Shown here: in pieces, positions 1 through 9,164 of the stretch
How positions within the stretch are numbered: position 1 is the first letter of the stretch
Layout: each line of letters opens with the position of its first letter
Source of the DNA: Roseiarcus sp963748545
GTDB lineage: Bacteria; Pseudomonadota; Alphaproteobacteria; Rhizobiales; Beijerinckiaceae
Assembly: GCA_963748545.1 (NCBI GenBank)
Contig: CAVVJO010000016.1
Location: 1 to 64,000 of the forward strand
Direction: 5' to 3'
DNA: 64,000 nucleotides
The notes under the pieces: model-generated
Told to the model about the DNA's origin: nothing
What the model saw: only the letters and a program-made list of their open reading frames with translations
The model's database searches: none
Made by a program: the position numbers and the translations under genes

Positions 1-1392
1 ACCGGACCGCATCCGTGCCGACGCCGCGCCCGGAAAGGTCCCATCACAGTCTCCTTGGTGGAAAAGCCTGGCGTCAAGATCAAGTCGAGCAGATCCTTAT
101 CGCCAGCCGCTGCAAGCGCCCCGCTGTCGAGAAGGTTGCGTGAGCGCGCAGTTCGCGCACCCGCGCCGTGTCGATCCCTCGTCCGTCGTCACCGATTTCA
201 ATGACGACGTTTTCGCCGTGACGGCTCGCACGCCAGCGTGATCGTAGCGATCGCCGGCTTTCCGGTTGCCCGACGCTCCATCTCGGTCTCGACACCATGA
301 TCCATTGCGTTCCGTACGATATGGAGCAATCGCTCGAACACCATATCTGCGATCGTCCTGTCTGTCTCCGTATCTTCGCCCTCAATCACCAGAACAGCCG
401 GTTTCGAAAGTTCGATTGCTAGTTCCCGCACGATACGCTGGAAACGCTGAAAGACCGTCCGAAGCGGAACGACGCGTAGGTTCAAAACCGTCTCTTGCAG
501 CCGCGAAAGCAGACGATCCAGTCTTGCGCGTTCCCCTTGCAGCGGTTGCGCAAGCGCGTTGCCGCTCTCTTCCGCTGACTTCGCGATCCGCGCGACGGCG
601 TTCTTCGCCACAATTAATTCGGCGGTCAGCGCGACGAGCGCGTCCACACGCTCGGAATCGACACGCAAATGACGAACGCTACGCTCTGACCGGACCTCAG
701 CGGGCGCCGCGCTGGCGCTCGCCGGATTGCCCTCCAGAAATTGAGTGATCGCCGCCACCAACACGGCGGTGTCATCGCTCTCCAGGAATGTCGCGACTGC
801 GCGCTCCACCTCCTGAAGATCCTCTCCCGGGACAGGTAGCGCAAGATGTTCGCAGCTGTGCGTCCTGCAGCGACGACGCGGCCGCGTCGTCCTGAACGAT
901 AATTCCCTTCGATCAGGAGAAGCTGCTCGCTGAGCACGCCGCGGGTCAGCGGCGTCAGAGCAGTCCCGAACAGCTCCCGGAACTCGTTGATCTGTAGGTC
1001 CGTCCGCACAGGTCGACGATCGCGCTGAAACTGGGCGATCGCTGCCTCTGCGGCGCCGTCCGGCGAGACCGGCAGTTCGCCCGTCTCCTGAATTTCGTTC
1101 AGCCACCGGACAACCTGGTCGATCATCATCAAGCAGTCGCCGACGAGCGTTGACGCGATGAAGCCTTCGCCCTTGCGATTGGCGGAAAGGGCTTCTTCCG
1201 CGACATGGAGCGTCCGGGCCATCGCGGCGAAATCTACGATCCCCGCTCCTCCTTTCAACGTGTGAAACGCTCGGAATGCGGCGTCGAGCCGATCCCGCTC
1301 TTCGGGAGCCCGTTCGAGCGCGAGCAACTCCGAGTCGCCTCATCGACGAGTTCGCGCAATTCCAACAAAAACTGTTCGAGGAATTCATTCAT
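1..1392 (-). CDS. cheA: Chemotaxis histidine kinase CheA (partial, several frameshifts)
   Basis: CheA is the cytoplasmic kinase of a chemosensory array and phosphorylates CheY-type regulators and CheB. The N-terminal HPt domain holds the phosphorylated His in FHTLKGGAG. A dimerisation helix pair follows (VDALVALTAELIVAKN), then the ATPase domain with an N-box (HIVRNAMDHG) and a G1 box (DDGRGID); GFSTKE and SGRGVG lie at the window edge. The gene continues past position 1. The ATG at 1392 overlaps the upstream regulator stop as ATGA. Conserved segments sit in different frames, with shifts near 1331, between about 830 and 900, and near 225, 140 and 35, so sequence errors or decay are present. 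The family assignment is certain; integrity is not. Confidence 0.9.
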
Positions 1393-1788
1393 CGCAAGCC
1401 TGCAGCAGGCGTTCCACACAACATCGCCACGTATTGCGTCAACGCTTCCTCGGCGATCGGCTTCACGAGATAAGAGTTCGCTCCGGCGTTTCGCGCGGCG
1501 ACCCGGTCGAGGTCGGCCGCCTCGGTACTAATGACAATGGCCGGAATTCCGCCGGCTGGCAGAGGGAGCTCGCGCAGAGTTTCAAGGAAGGTGATGCCGT
1601 CCATCTGCGGCATGTTTACGTCGACGATCGCCAGGTCAGGCGGTCGCTCTAGGATCCGTTCAATCGCCTCCAGGCCGTTCAACGCCTCCTCGACCGCATA
1701 ACCCGCGGAATTCGAGGATCTTGCGATAGTAGAGACGGACCAAATTCGCGTCATCGATGACCAGCACCCGTGACTTCCGTTCATCCAT
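1389..1788 (-). CDS. Single-domain CheY-like response regulator (one frameshift)
   Basis: This is a stand-alone receiver domain of about 132 aa. It has the acidic pocket (VLVIDD), the phospho-acceptor Asp in IVDVNMPQMDG, the switch Ser/Thr in VISTEA and the conserved Lys in YLVKPI. The best start is ATG 1788, which restores the N-terminal strand; the sequence then needs removal of one base near 1705 (a C in TTCCGCGGG) to continue into YAVEEALNG. It lies between cheR and cheA, overlapping both by a few bases, so it is probably the main CheA target of this operon. It could steer a flagellar motor or another output; no output domain is present. Confidence 0.85.
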
Positions 1789-2631
1789 CAGTTGGCCTCA
1801 TCGGTTTTCTGTAAACGACAGCGTCTGGAAAGCGGCGAACTTCGAACAGGGGAGAGATGCGGCTCATCAATTCGCTGTGGCCCAAGCAAACGAACCCTCC
1901 CGGTGCCAGACATTCATAAAGGTTCTCAGCGGCGACCCTGCGCGACGCGTCGTCGAAGTAAATCAATAAATTCCGGCAGAAGATAACATCGAATTTTCCG
2001 TGAGTCTTCGTATCATTTTGATCGACAATATTGATCGCCGAAAAATACACCAATTCTCTCAGCTCGGAGATGATTTGCCAGCAGTCTTCCCCTCGCGAAA
2101 GAAAGTACCGATCTATCAACTGTGGCGTCAGGCGCATCAAGGCGCGCTTGCCGAAGACTCCTTCTCGAGCGGACGCCAGCACGTTGGTGTCGATGTCGGA
2201 GCCAACGATCTCGACATTGTGAGCGTCCACCTCCGGCCAATTCTCGAGGAGCCATATGGCGATCGAGTACGGCTCCTCCCCGGTCCGCAGGGCATGGACC
2301 AGATGCGAATCGGCTCTTCCGCCGATTTGGCGGACAGGCGCTCTCGGAGCAGATCGGCGGTGAGGCATCGAAGCTGATAGTCTTCACGATAAAAATAGGT
2401 TTCGTTGACGGTGACAGCGTTGACGAAATGCTGGACCTCATCGTCCCGATTGCGGCGCAGGCGCGCGAAATAGTCCGAGAACGACGTCGTCCCGGTGGCC
2501 GCCATACGGTCCGCGACACGCCGGCTGACGAAATATCGGCGAGAATCGGTGAAGCTCATTCCGGTGCGCCGGTACAGGTAGTCGCAAAGTCGACGGAACT
2601 CTTCTTGGGCGATCGACGGCTCTTCAGTCAC
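1781..2631 (-). CDS. cheR: Chemoreceptor methyltransferase CheR (one frameshift)
   Basis: CheR transfers a methyl group from S-adenosylmethionine to receptor glutamates for adaptation. The N-terminal helical domain (FRRLCDYLYRRTGM, VTVNETYFYRE) is followed by the SAM-binding domain: IRIWSMPC continuing as TGEEPYSIA, then DVIFCRNLLIYFD and GHSELM. The two halves lie in different frames with a shift near 2288. The best start is GTG 2631, which overlaps the HEAT-protein stop and gives about 283 aa, the normal CheR length. It pairs with cheB in the same operon. Confidence 0.9.
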
Positions 2632-3233
2632 GGTCGTCCGACAAGGCGATGCGCTCGGCGGCGGCCTGCACGGCAAATCTTATGAAGGGGTCGTCAGGAA
2701 ATCTTGCGCGGCAGCGCGCGAGATGCGGAAGCGCAGCGGCGTCTCCGATTTCGGACAAGACTTCAATCGCCGCTGCGCAGACGTTCGCATCCTTGTCCGT
2801 CTCGACCAGCGAAAGGAGAAGTCGCTGTGCAACGGTCACCTCGACGCCTCTGGCGAGTTCGCAACTCAGCAATCGAACGTCGCCGTCAGGATCGGCGAAA
2901 AGCACTGCGAGTTCGCGTCTTCACCGATTCCGGAATTCCGCGGAGAACGTCGATCGCCGACGTCCGAAGCGCAGCCTCGTCCGACCGGAGATAGGGCAAG
3001 ACCGCGTCGACGCATTCGGGGGATCCGATGCGCAAAAGGGCGGTGAAGATCGCTTCGCGCACACGGCTGTCCGTTTCGCAACCTAACGCCTCGGCCAAAG
3101 CGGCCACGGACTGCGGGTCGCTTTCCGCTGAGCGCGCGGCCCGCCAACGCGCGTCCGCTGACGGGCTCCGAAGATCGATCGCCGTGGGTTCGGCGGCGGT
3201 GAGCTTATCTGGCGGTTTTCGAACGAGCGGCAT
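2624..3233 (-). CDS. HEAT-repeat protein of the chemotaxis operon (one frameshift)
   Basis: This is an all-helical protein of about 203 aa built from four or five HEAT-like repeats. Recurrent units such as DSRVREAIFTALLRIGSPE, AALRTSAIDVL and DANVCAAAIEVLSEIGDAA show the ALxxIG pattern. No enzyme motif, signal peptide or membrane segment is seen. ATG 3233 overlaps the end of cheB, and the stop overlaps the start of cheR, so it is translated as part of the chemosensory operon. The frame changes near 2910. HEAT scaffolds are known in a few chemosensory operons and are thought to mediate protein contacts; its partner here is not known. Confidence 0.75.
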
Positions 3234-4304
3234 GACCGACGACCTGTTGCAATTTCGCTGCGATCTTGTGAACTGGCAAGATCCATGTCGCGCCGCCGAC
3301 CTTGACCAATTCTCCTGGCATCCCCCAAACCACAGCAGATTCTTCCGCTTCCGCGATCGTCCTCCCTCCCAACGAGCGAAGGCTCGCCATCGCGCCAGCC
3401 CCATCGTTTCCCATTCCCGTCATCAGGACGCCGACAATCTGGCTCGGCACAAAGCGAGCCATCGCGCTTCGCACGAGACGGTCGGCGCTCGGACGCCAAG
3501 GGTAGTCCCCTGCGGGTTCGGGAGACACAATTCGCTTTTGCCCCGGCGTGAAATGACGATATCGCCGTCCCCGCGCCCGATATACGCATGACCCGCAGAG
3601 AGCGCGACGGGCTCGCCCACCTCCGTCACGCTGAGCGCGCAAAGTCGATCGAGCCTGCGCGCCAGATATCCGGTGAAGCTTGCCGGCATATGTTGCGCGA
3701 TCACGATCGGCCACGGAAACGTAGCCGGAAGCGGCGAGAGCAGCGCTTCCAGCGCGGGGGGTCCCCCCGTCGAGGTTCCTACGACGACAACGCCGGGTCC
3801 CAAGGCCTGGCGCGGCGGGTCCGGCGGTTTACTCGCCCTCAGTCCGTGTTGAGAGGCCGCGGCGCCCATGCGGTGCAGCACGCGCTCCCGCAGTCGTAAA
3901 CTTGCCGGCAACCTGGCGTTTGCGGCATTCCGAACCTTCGCAACAAGTTCAGGTCCAAATGCGTCCATGTGAAGCGAGACGGCGCCGTCTGGCTTCGAGA
4001 TAAAGTCCACCGCACCCAATCTAAGGGCTTCTAAGGTGCTCTCTGCGCCCCCGCCCGAGAGCGAAGACACCATCAGGACGGGACAAGGTCTTGCGACCAT
4101 GATGCGGTCAAGACAGTCCATTCCGTCCATTTCGGGCATGTTGACGTCGAGTGTCACTACATCGGGCATGAAGTCGTCGAGCTGCGACAGCGCTTCTCGC
4201 CCATTGCGCGCGAAGGCCACTTCCATATCGGGCTCGCTAGAAAGCGCGCGAACGAACAGCTTGCGCGCCAACGCGGAATCGTCAACCACAAGGACCTTGA
4301 TCAC
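3205..4304 (-). CDS. cheB: Chemoreceptor methylesterase CheB (one frameshift)
   Basis: CheB removes methyl groups from (or deamidates) chemoreceptors after phosphorylation by CheA. The N-terminal receiver has the acceptor Asp in VTLDVNMPEMDG. The C-terminal esterase has its catalytic triad in GTSTGG (Ser), IAQHMP (His) and GMGNDGA (Asp). The last part, from RLVRSAMARF on, lies in another frame; the shift is near 3490. The ATG at 4304 overlaps the upstream cheW stop as ATGA. Length over both frames is about 365 aa, usual for the family. Confidence 0.9.
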
Positions 4305-4789
4305 GTCTCGGCCTTTGTCTTCTCCTCAAAGGCGTCGAGGAGCCCGTGCTCGGCGCGCGTGAGGAGTTCGACAGGGTCCAAGAGGAGCACGATCCGGCCC
4401 TGCTCCGGCAGATTGATCACGCCCTGCACCGATCGCGCGATGTCGTCGCTCAGGATCGGCGGCCGCTCGATCGCGTCGGCGGGGAGGCGCCGAACCTCCG
4501 ACACGCTATCGACGATCAGACCCGCACGGTGCTTGTCGGTCCGAACAACGATCAATCGCCGTCCCGCGCCCGATTGATGCGGCATATCGAACCGCCGGCG
4601 CTGGTCCAGGACCGGCAAGACTTCCCCACGCAGGTTGATGACGCCCTCGAGGAAGGCAGGCGCTCTGGGAACGCGGGTGATCTGATCGGGTACGCGCGTG
4701 ACTTCGTCGACCACCTCGACTGGCAGGCCGAACTCAGCCTGACCCAATTGAAAGATCAAGACCTGGCTTTCGAGAATTCGGAGCCTCAA
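4301..4789 (-). CDS. cheW: CheW-like coupling domain protein
   Basis: CheW links receptors to CheA in the array. A single CheW domain of about 160 aa is present, with the central GVINLRGEVLPVLD motif and a second half ending in GVINLPEQGRIVLLLD. The only initiator near the domain start is a TTG at 4789, which lies 56 bases inside the preceding two-CheW-domain gene and lacks a clear ribosome-binding site. The frame stays open upstream of that TTG, so one missing base could have split a larger three-domain CheW protein. Either reading gives the same function. Confidence 0.8.
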   Translation of the reverse strand: MRLRILESQVLIFQLGQAEFGLPVEVVDEVTRVPDQITRVPRAPAFLEGVINLRGEVLPVLDQRRRFDMPHQSGAGRRLIVVRTDKHRAGLIVDSVSEVRRLPADAIERPPILSDDIARSVQGVINLPEQGRIVLLLDPVELLTRAEHGLLDAFEEKTKAET

Positions 4790-5813
4790 CCGGGTGCTGG
4801 AGCGATGGCCCCTCGACCGACGCCAAACGTCGCATCACATCCTCCCGAAAGAGTTGCTCTGGAGCGAGAACGGAGATTAGGCGGCGGCCCCCGTCACCCC
4901 GGTATATCGCCTTCAGGCGCGCTTCACCCGCCATCCGAGCCGCAAGTATAGCCGGGACCGCCTCAGTCAGCCGATATTCGGCGGAGACGATTGCGCGGGC
5001 GCGGTCGACGACCAGACCGGCCAGGCAGCCTCGCACGGCGATCACCACCACCTTCTCCCGACCGTCCGGCAAGGCGGCCAACTCGAAGCCGAGCAGCCCT
5101 CGCAGGGAGAGCAAAGGCAAGAGTTGCTCACGATACGGCATGATTCCAAGGACCAGCCTCTCCGTCCGAGGAGTTTGGGTCACAGTTTGTGGCGGGGTCA
5201 CGATTTCCAGGACGGCCCACAACGGCAGAGCGTACTCCTGTTCGGCGACATCGAAGGTGACAAGAGTTTCCGATTCTGTTTTTGCGGGCGTCAAACGTCG
5301 CGGGCCCGGCGTCGAAGAGCGCTGCACAATTTGGCGCAGGCGCCCGCCGCGGTGCACAAACGCGCGATCGAGAAGCGCGCGCATATCCAAAATCTTGGCC
5401 GGCCCGCGGCCCGCAATCTCGAAAGCGCCGAGAACCTTCTCGCCGTCATCCGCAGCGAGTTCGGCTCGCCTCGTCTCGACTTGTCTCGCGGTCACGGTCA
5501 CCATCGTTTCGACCGTATCGACCGCTAACGCGGCGGGAGACGCTCCGCCAAGCAGGATCGAACGCGAACCCTGGCTTGCACTGTCGTTCAATTCCAGAAG
5601 GTTCCGCAAACTGACGAGCGGCACAACGGACCCGCGCAAATTGGCAAGCCCGATCAACGCCGCAGGCGCATACGGCATTCTCGCGACCGGCGGCGTTCGA
5701 ATTACCTCCTCGACGTCCTCGGCAGGCAGCGCATAAAGGCGATCGTTCAGGAGGAACGTCAGGAATTGACGGTCGCCACCTCCAAGGTCAGGCGAGAGCG
5801 TCGCCTCAGTCAT
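4734..5813 (-). CDS. Tandem CheW-domain coupling protein
   Basis: This 359-aa cytoplasmic protein has two CheW domains. The first (about residues 15-155) has IGLANLRGSVVPLVSL; the second (about 180-320) has LGIMPYREQLLPLLSL. The last 35 residues show no fold and run over the start of the next CheW domain in another frame, so the natural protein may carry a third domain. It follows the MCP with an 8-base overlap and probably bridges receptor and CheA, as other multi-CheW scaffolds do. The reading frame is intact through both domains. Confidence 0.85.
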   Translation of the reverse strand: MTEATLSPDLGGGDRQFLTFLLNDRLYALPAEDVEEVIRTPPVARMPYAPAALIGLANLRGSVVPLVSLRNLLELNDSASQGSRSILLGGASPAALAVDTVETMVTVTARQVETRRAELAADDGEKVLGAFEIAGRGPAKILDMRALLDRAFVHRGGRLRQIVQRSSTPGPRRLTPAKTESETLVTFDVAEQEYALPLWAVLEIVTPPQTVTQTPRTERLVLGIMPYREQLLPLLSLRGLLGFELAALPDGREKVVVIAVRGCLAGLVVDRARAIVSAEYRLTEAVPAILAARMAGEARLKAIYRGDGGRRLISVLAPEQLFREDVMRRLASVEGPSLQHPVEAPNSRKPGLDLSIGSG

Positions 5814-7737
5814 CCTGTTTCCTCAAGGTTTCGGCCAGCGCCGCGATTTCCTCGATCGCCGCGGCGAGATCTTCCGCGCCCTGCGCCTGCTCGGCCGACG
5901 CCAACGCCGCCTCCCGGGAAGCCCCCCCAGCCTCCTCGGCCGCCGCCGCAATTTGTCTGGCGGCTGACGCGGTCTCAGATGCGCTCGCAAGAATGGATTC
6001 CGCGCCGCGAAGAATGACGACGTTCGCCGAACCCAACAGCGCGGCGTCGCTGTCGATTAAGTCCAACGCCGAGAGGATGGTGTGGTTGCTCTGGATTTCG
6101 AGCTCTCCGGTGAGAATGCTCTGTTCCAGATCACGCTTCAGAGCGGCGACCTGGTCCAGAATCCCCCTCACCAATTCCTTGGCCCGGTCAATGTTTTCGG
6201 ACGATTCCCGCGCGAGAATGCGTATGTCGCCGGCAACCGTTGCAAAGCCGCGACCCTTCTCGCCGGCTCTGGCCGCCTCGACCGAACCGCTGACCGCCAG
6301 CATGCTCGTCTGAACCGCGATCAGCGCAATGGCGTCCACGATCTTTTCGATTCGCCGGCCGATCCCCTCCAGCTTGCCGATCGTTGAGACGTTTGTGCGC
6401 GTTTTGGCGAGCGTTTCGACCGCGCCGTTCATCAGGGTCTCGACCGCCCTCCGCCCCTCCCCTAGAGCCGCCGCGATGTTCCGGATCCGCTTGTCAGCCT
6501 CGCTGGCGACGGTCTGCGCATGCTGCGCGCCCTTTTCGATCTGCGCGAGCGCCGCCGAGGCCTGCTGGGTTGCCGACGCCTGCTGATGCGCTCCCCTGTT
6601 GATCTCATCGACCGCGACCATGATCTGGCTCGCAGCGCTCGTCATTTCCTGGATGGTCGCTGAGAGCTCTTCCGAAGCCGCGCTGATCTGCCCCGCCGCG
6701 CTTTGATTCGCGGCGCCTTTGCGCAGCCGTGCGGCAAGCTTCGCCAAACTCTGCGCCGCCGCCTGGCCCTGCTCAAGCGACTTGGCTTGCTGCTGCACGG
6801 CGGTTCGCGCCTCCTCAGCAGCCGCCGACTGCTTTTCCGCGGCGGACGCGACTTGCTCGGCGCCTAAGCGCGCCTCGCTGGCAGCGCGTTCCGCCTCAAG
6901 CGCGGCCGCGAGCACGCCCTCGCTTCCCTCGGCGATCCGCAGCATATCCGCGCGGCGCGCCTGCAACGCTTCCACGACGCCCGCAGCAGCCTGCGCCTCC
7001 GTGACGGACGTCCCGGCCGTCTCCTTCACGCTCGCGGCAACGCCACGCACATCGCTCTGAATATCGTCGGCAAGGCCCTTAACGCTCTGGGCATTTCTCT
7101 CAGACGTCTCAGCCAAGGCGCGCACTTCGTCGGCCACAACGGCAAAGCCGCGCCCATGATCCCCCGCCCGCGCAGCTTCAATCGCGGCGTTGAGGGCTAA
7201 TAGATTGGTCTGGTCGGAAATGCGGCTCACGGCCTGTGTGATCTCGCCGATATCCCTTGCGCGACGCTCGAGCTCCGAAATGCTCTCGACGGAGGCTTCC
7301 TGCCTTCGCGCGTTGCGCTCGATTGCGCGCGCCGACGTCGTGATCTGGGCGGCCGCTTCGGCGAGACGAGTCTGCGTCGCTTCCGTCCGGCGACGCGACG
7401 CCTCGGCTTCTGATCGCGTGGCGCGCAACGTGTCGAAGATCTGCTTGATTGCGGCGAGTTGGGCCTGAGACGCGCCTGCGGCCTCCTCGGCGCCGCTTGC
7501 GATCTGACCCATCGAACCGCCCAGCTCGTTCACGGCGGAAGACGCCTGCGCCAACCCGCTCGCCAACTCTTCGGTGGCGGCGGCGATGCGCTCCGATACG
7601 AACTCGACGCTGGCCTCTGCGGCGGAAGGTTTTCGCCGCCGGGCGCCGTTCGGTTTTGCTGAGCGTGGAGAGGCCTGGAGCGGATCGGCCACCCCAGGCT
7701 TTTCCCCTGCGATTTGCGACGTTTTCACAAGCGCCAT
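5806..7737 (-). CDS. Soluble methyl-accepting chemotaxis protein with two signalling tips
   Basis: This 643-aa alanine- and glutamate-rich coiled-coil receptor has no membrane segment, signal peptide or recognisable sensory domain. A canonical hairpin tip lies at about residues 173-210 (SDQTNLLALNAAIEAARAG, then GRGFAVVADEVRALAE). A second, diverged tip lies at about 468-510 (VQTSMLAVSGSVEAARAGEK, then GRGFATVAGDIRILARESS). The two tips suggest a duplicated or unusually folded cytoplasmic receptor, loosely like FrzCD-type soluble receptors. It is the first gene of the operon. The input signal is unknown; it may be read through partner proteins. Confidence 0.9.
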   Translation of the reverse strand: MALVKTSQIAGEKPGVADPLQASPRSAKPNGARRRKPSAAEASVEFVSERIAAATEELASGLAQASSAVNELGGSMGQIASGAEEAAGASQAQLAAIKQIFDTLRATRSEAEASRRRTEATQTRLAEAAAQITTSARAIERNARRQEASVESISELERRARDIGEITQAVSRISDQTNLLALNAAIEAARAGDHGRGFAVVADEVRALAETSERNAQSVKGLADDIQSDVRGVAASVKETAGTSVTEAQAAAGVVEALQARRADMLRIAEGSEGVLAAALEAERAASEARLGAEQVASAAEKQSAAAEEARTAVQQQAKSLEQGQAAAQSLAKLAARLRKGAANQSAAGQISAASEELSATIQEMTSAASQIMVAVDEINRGAHQQASATQQASAALAQIEKGAQHAQTVASEADKRIRNIAAALGEGRRAVETLMNGAVETLAKTRTNVSTIGKLEGIGRRIEKIVDAIALIAVQTSMLAVSGSVEAARAGEKGRGFATVAGDIRILARESSENIDRAKELVRGILDQVAALKRDLEQSILTGELEIQSNHTILSALDLIDSDAALLGSANVVILRGAESILASASETASAARQIAAAAEEAGGASREAALASAEQAQGAEDLAAAIEEIAALAETLRKQDD

Positions 7738-8243
7738 GGCAAACCCAAAAGTGAGAAAGATTGCAGGCGCTCGCCTGCGGAGACCGGAAAACGGCTCCGC
7801 AGTCGTGGGCCGACGACTGACATTCCGCAGGCGAAGCTTAAGTCAGATAACCCTTGTCTCCAAGGACGTTATGCCGGAACCGAACGGGAAGCGACATTTC
7901 ATAGAGCGTCGGCGCCATAATTTCTCGATGGATCTGGCTACAATATTTAGCAGTTATCCGCGGGTCATGCGCGGATCTAGATTTGGCGAACGAAGCTTAG
8001 CCGCACGCGCTTATTTCTCTGGAACCCAATGACGTTCACCCGGTTGATAGCGCATGCTTCGCCCCGTCGCATCCGACTTTATTCCTGGCCTCCCGCCTTG
8101 TCCGCCCACGCAGTCTCTCGGGTTCACGGCGCCTCGGCTCCCGACGCCATCGGAAATACCCAATTCCTGAGCTCGTTACTGCGACGCAATCGACTTGGCG
8201 GCATGGTGCGGCCCAGCCCAGGGTCGGTCCTCGACGATCAAGA
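7738..8243. other. Intergenic region between chemotaxis operon and extensin-like gene
   Basis: These 506 bases separate divergent genes. Apart from the EcfG-type promoter at 8021-8048, no convincing gene, hairpin or repeat was found; short open frames here lack ribosome-binding sites and family features. The chemotaxis operon promoter should lie just right of 7737, but no clear sigma-70 box was recognised. Confidence 0.5.
8021..8048 (+). promoter_or_regulatory. EcfG-type promoter candidate
   Basis: GGAAC at 8021-8025, 17 bases, then GTTGAT. It fits the EcfG pattern GGAAC-N16/17-(C)GTT and points toward the extensin-like gene, about 200 bases downstream. Confidence 0.5.
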
Positions 8244-9053
8244 TTGGGCCGTTTTTTCGCTGCCGACGATGATGAGCGCGGCAGCCGCGGCGGCAGCCCA
8301 AACCGTTGGCCCGGCTGCTCGACCTTGATTTCGTTGTCGCGTGTCCGGGCAAGTTCTTTGGTTGTCACGTTTGTGGCGGTCGTTCAGTCGGCGGCGGCCT
8401 TCGCCACGGACACAACATCTCAAGCGCACACCAGCCAGGACCCAAGCGCGAGGGCTTCCAAGACGCTGACGTCGATGAGCGCGATGAGCGCCTCCGACTA
8501 TGCCGAATGCGTCTCAGACCTGACTGCGAGCAAGGTGATGTTCGAGCAAACGAACATGGCGAGGCAGGAGGGCTGCGCCCTGTCAGGCGCGGTTACGCTT
8601 TCCACCGTCGCAACGGACTTCGGGGACGTCGCGCTCTCCGGCAAGCCTGCTGTGCTGTGCAGTTTCGGGCGGCAGTTCAGCGGGTGGATTCGCGACGTCG
8701 CGGCGCCGCTGACCCTCGCGTACACCGGTCAGAAACTGGCGCAGATCGAGACCGGATCATCCTTCGATTGCCGCGCGCGTTATGACAAACCGGGCGCGGT
8801 TCCGAGCGAGCACGCCAAGGGCGATGCGATCGACATTTCCGCGATCATCCTTTTCGACAAGAGGCGGATTTGGGTGAAGGAAGGCCCGTCCGATACCCTT
8901 CTTGCACGCGAACTCATGCACGCCTTGCGGATGACGGCGTGCGGTTATTTCGCGACCGTCCTCGGTCCTGGGTCCAACGCAGCCCATGCTGACCATTGGC
9001 ACTTCAACTCCGCTGTTCATGGCGCGACGCCGAACTACCGCATTTGCCAATGA
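8244..9053 (+). CDS. Extensin-like C-terminal domain protein, exported
   Basis: The C-terminal 180 residues match the extensin-like domain family (DUF in alphaproteobacteria, probable cell-envelope proteins): conserved Cys residues, SEHAKGDAIDISAI, and the ending HADHWHFNSAVHG with metal-ligand-like His residues. A hydrophobic stretch ending in AAAFA (about residues 37-53) looks like a signal peptide with cleavage after it. The ATG at 8244 leaves an odd polar leader before that stretch, so TTG 8325 may be the real start. An EcfG-type promoter lies upstream. A peptidase-like role in the wall is possible but unproven. Confidence 0.8.
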   Translation: MGRFFAADDDERGSRGGSPNRWPGCSTLISLSRVRASSLVVTFVAVVQSAAAFATDTTSQAHTSQDPSARASKTLTSMSAMSASDYAECVSDLTASKVMFEQTNMARQEGCALSGAVTLSTVATDFGDVALSGKPAVLCSFGRQFSGWIRDVAAPLTLAYTGQKLAQIETGSSFDCRARYDKPGAVPSEHAKGDAIDISAIILFDKRRIWVKEGPSDTLLARELMHALRMTACGYFATVLGPGSNAAHADHWHFNSAVHGATPNYRICQ

Positions 9054-9104
9054 CGCCGCCACGCCTCAAAGGAGGACAATTATTTTCCTCCAGGCGAAGG
9101 CTGC

Positions 9105-9129
9105 GGAACGCTTTGGTTTCAACGACGTT
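9105..9129 (+). promoter_or_regulatory. EcfG-type promoter of the glycosyltransferase gene
   Basis: GGAAC at 9105-9109, 16 bases, then CGTTGA at 9126. This is an exact match to GGAAC-N16-CGTT. Transcription would begin near 9135, giving a leader of about 30 bases before GTG 9165. Confidence 0.7.
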
Positions 9130-9164
9130 GAGGCGCGGTGCAATTTCAAACCGCGAGGACCTGC

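Noticed and set aside
4734..4789. A separate regulatory role for the 56-base overlap of the two CheW genes
   Set aside because: Better explained by a one-base error that splits a longer CheW protein.
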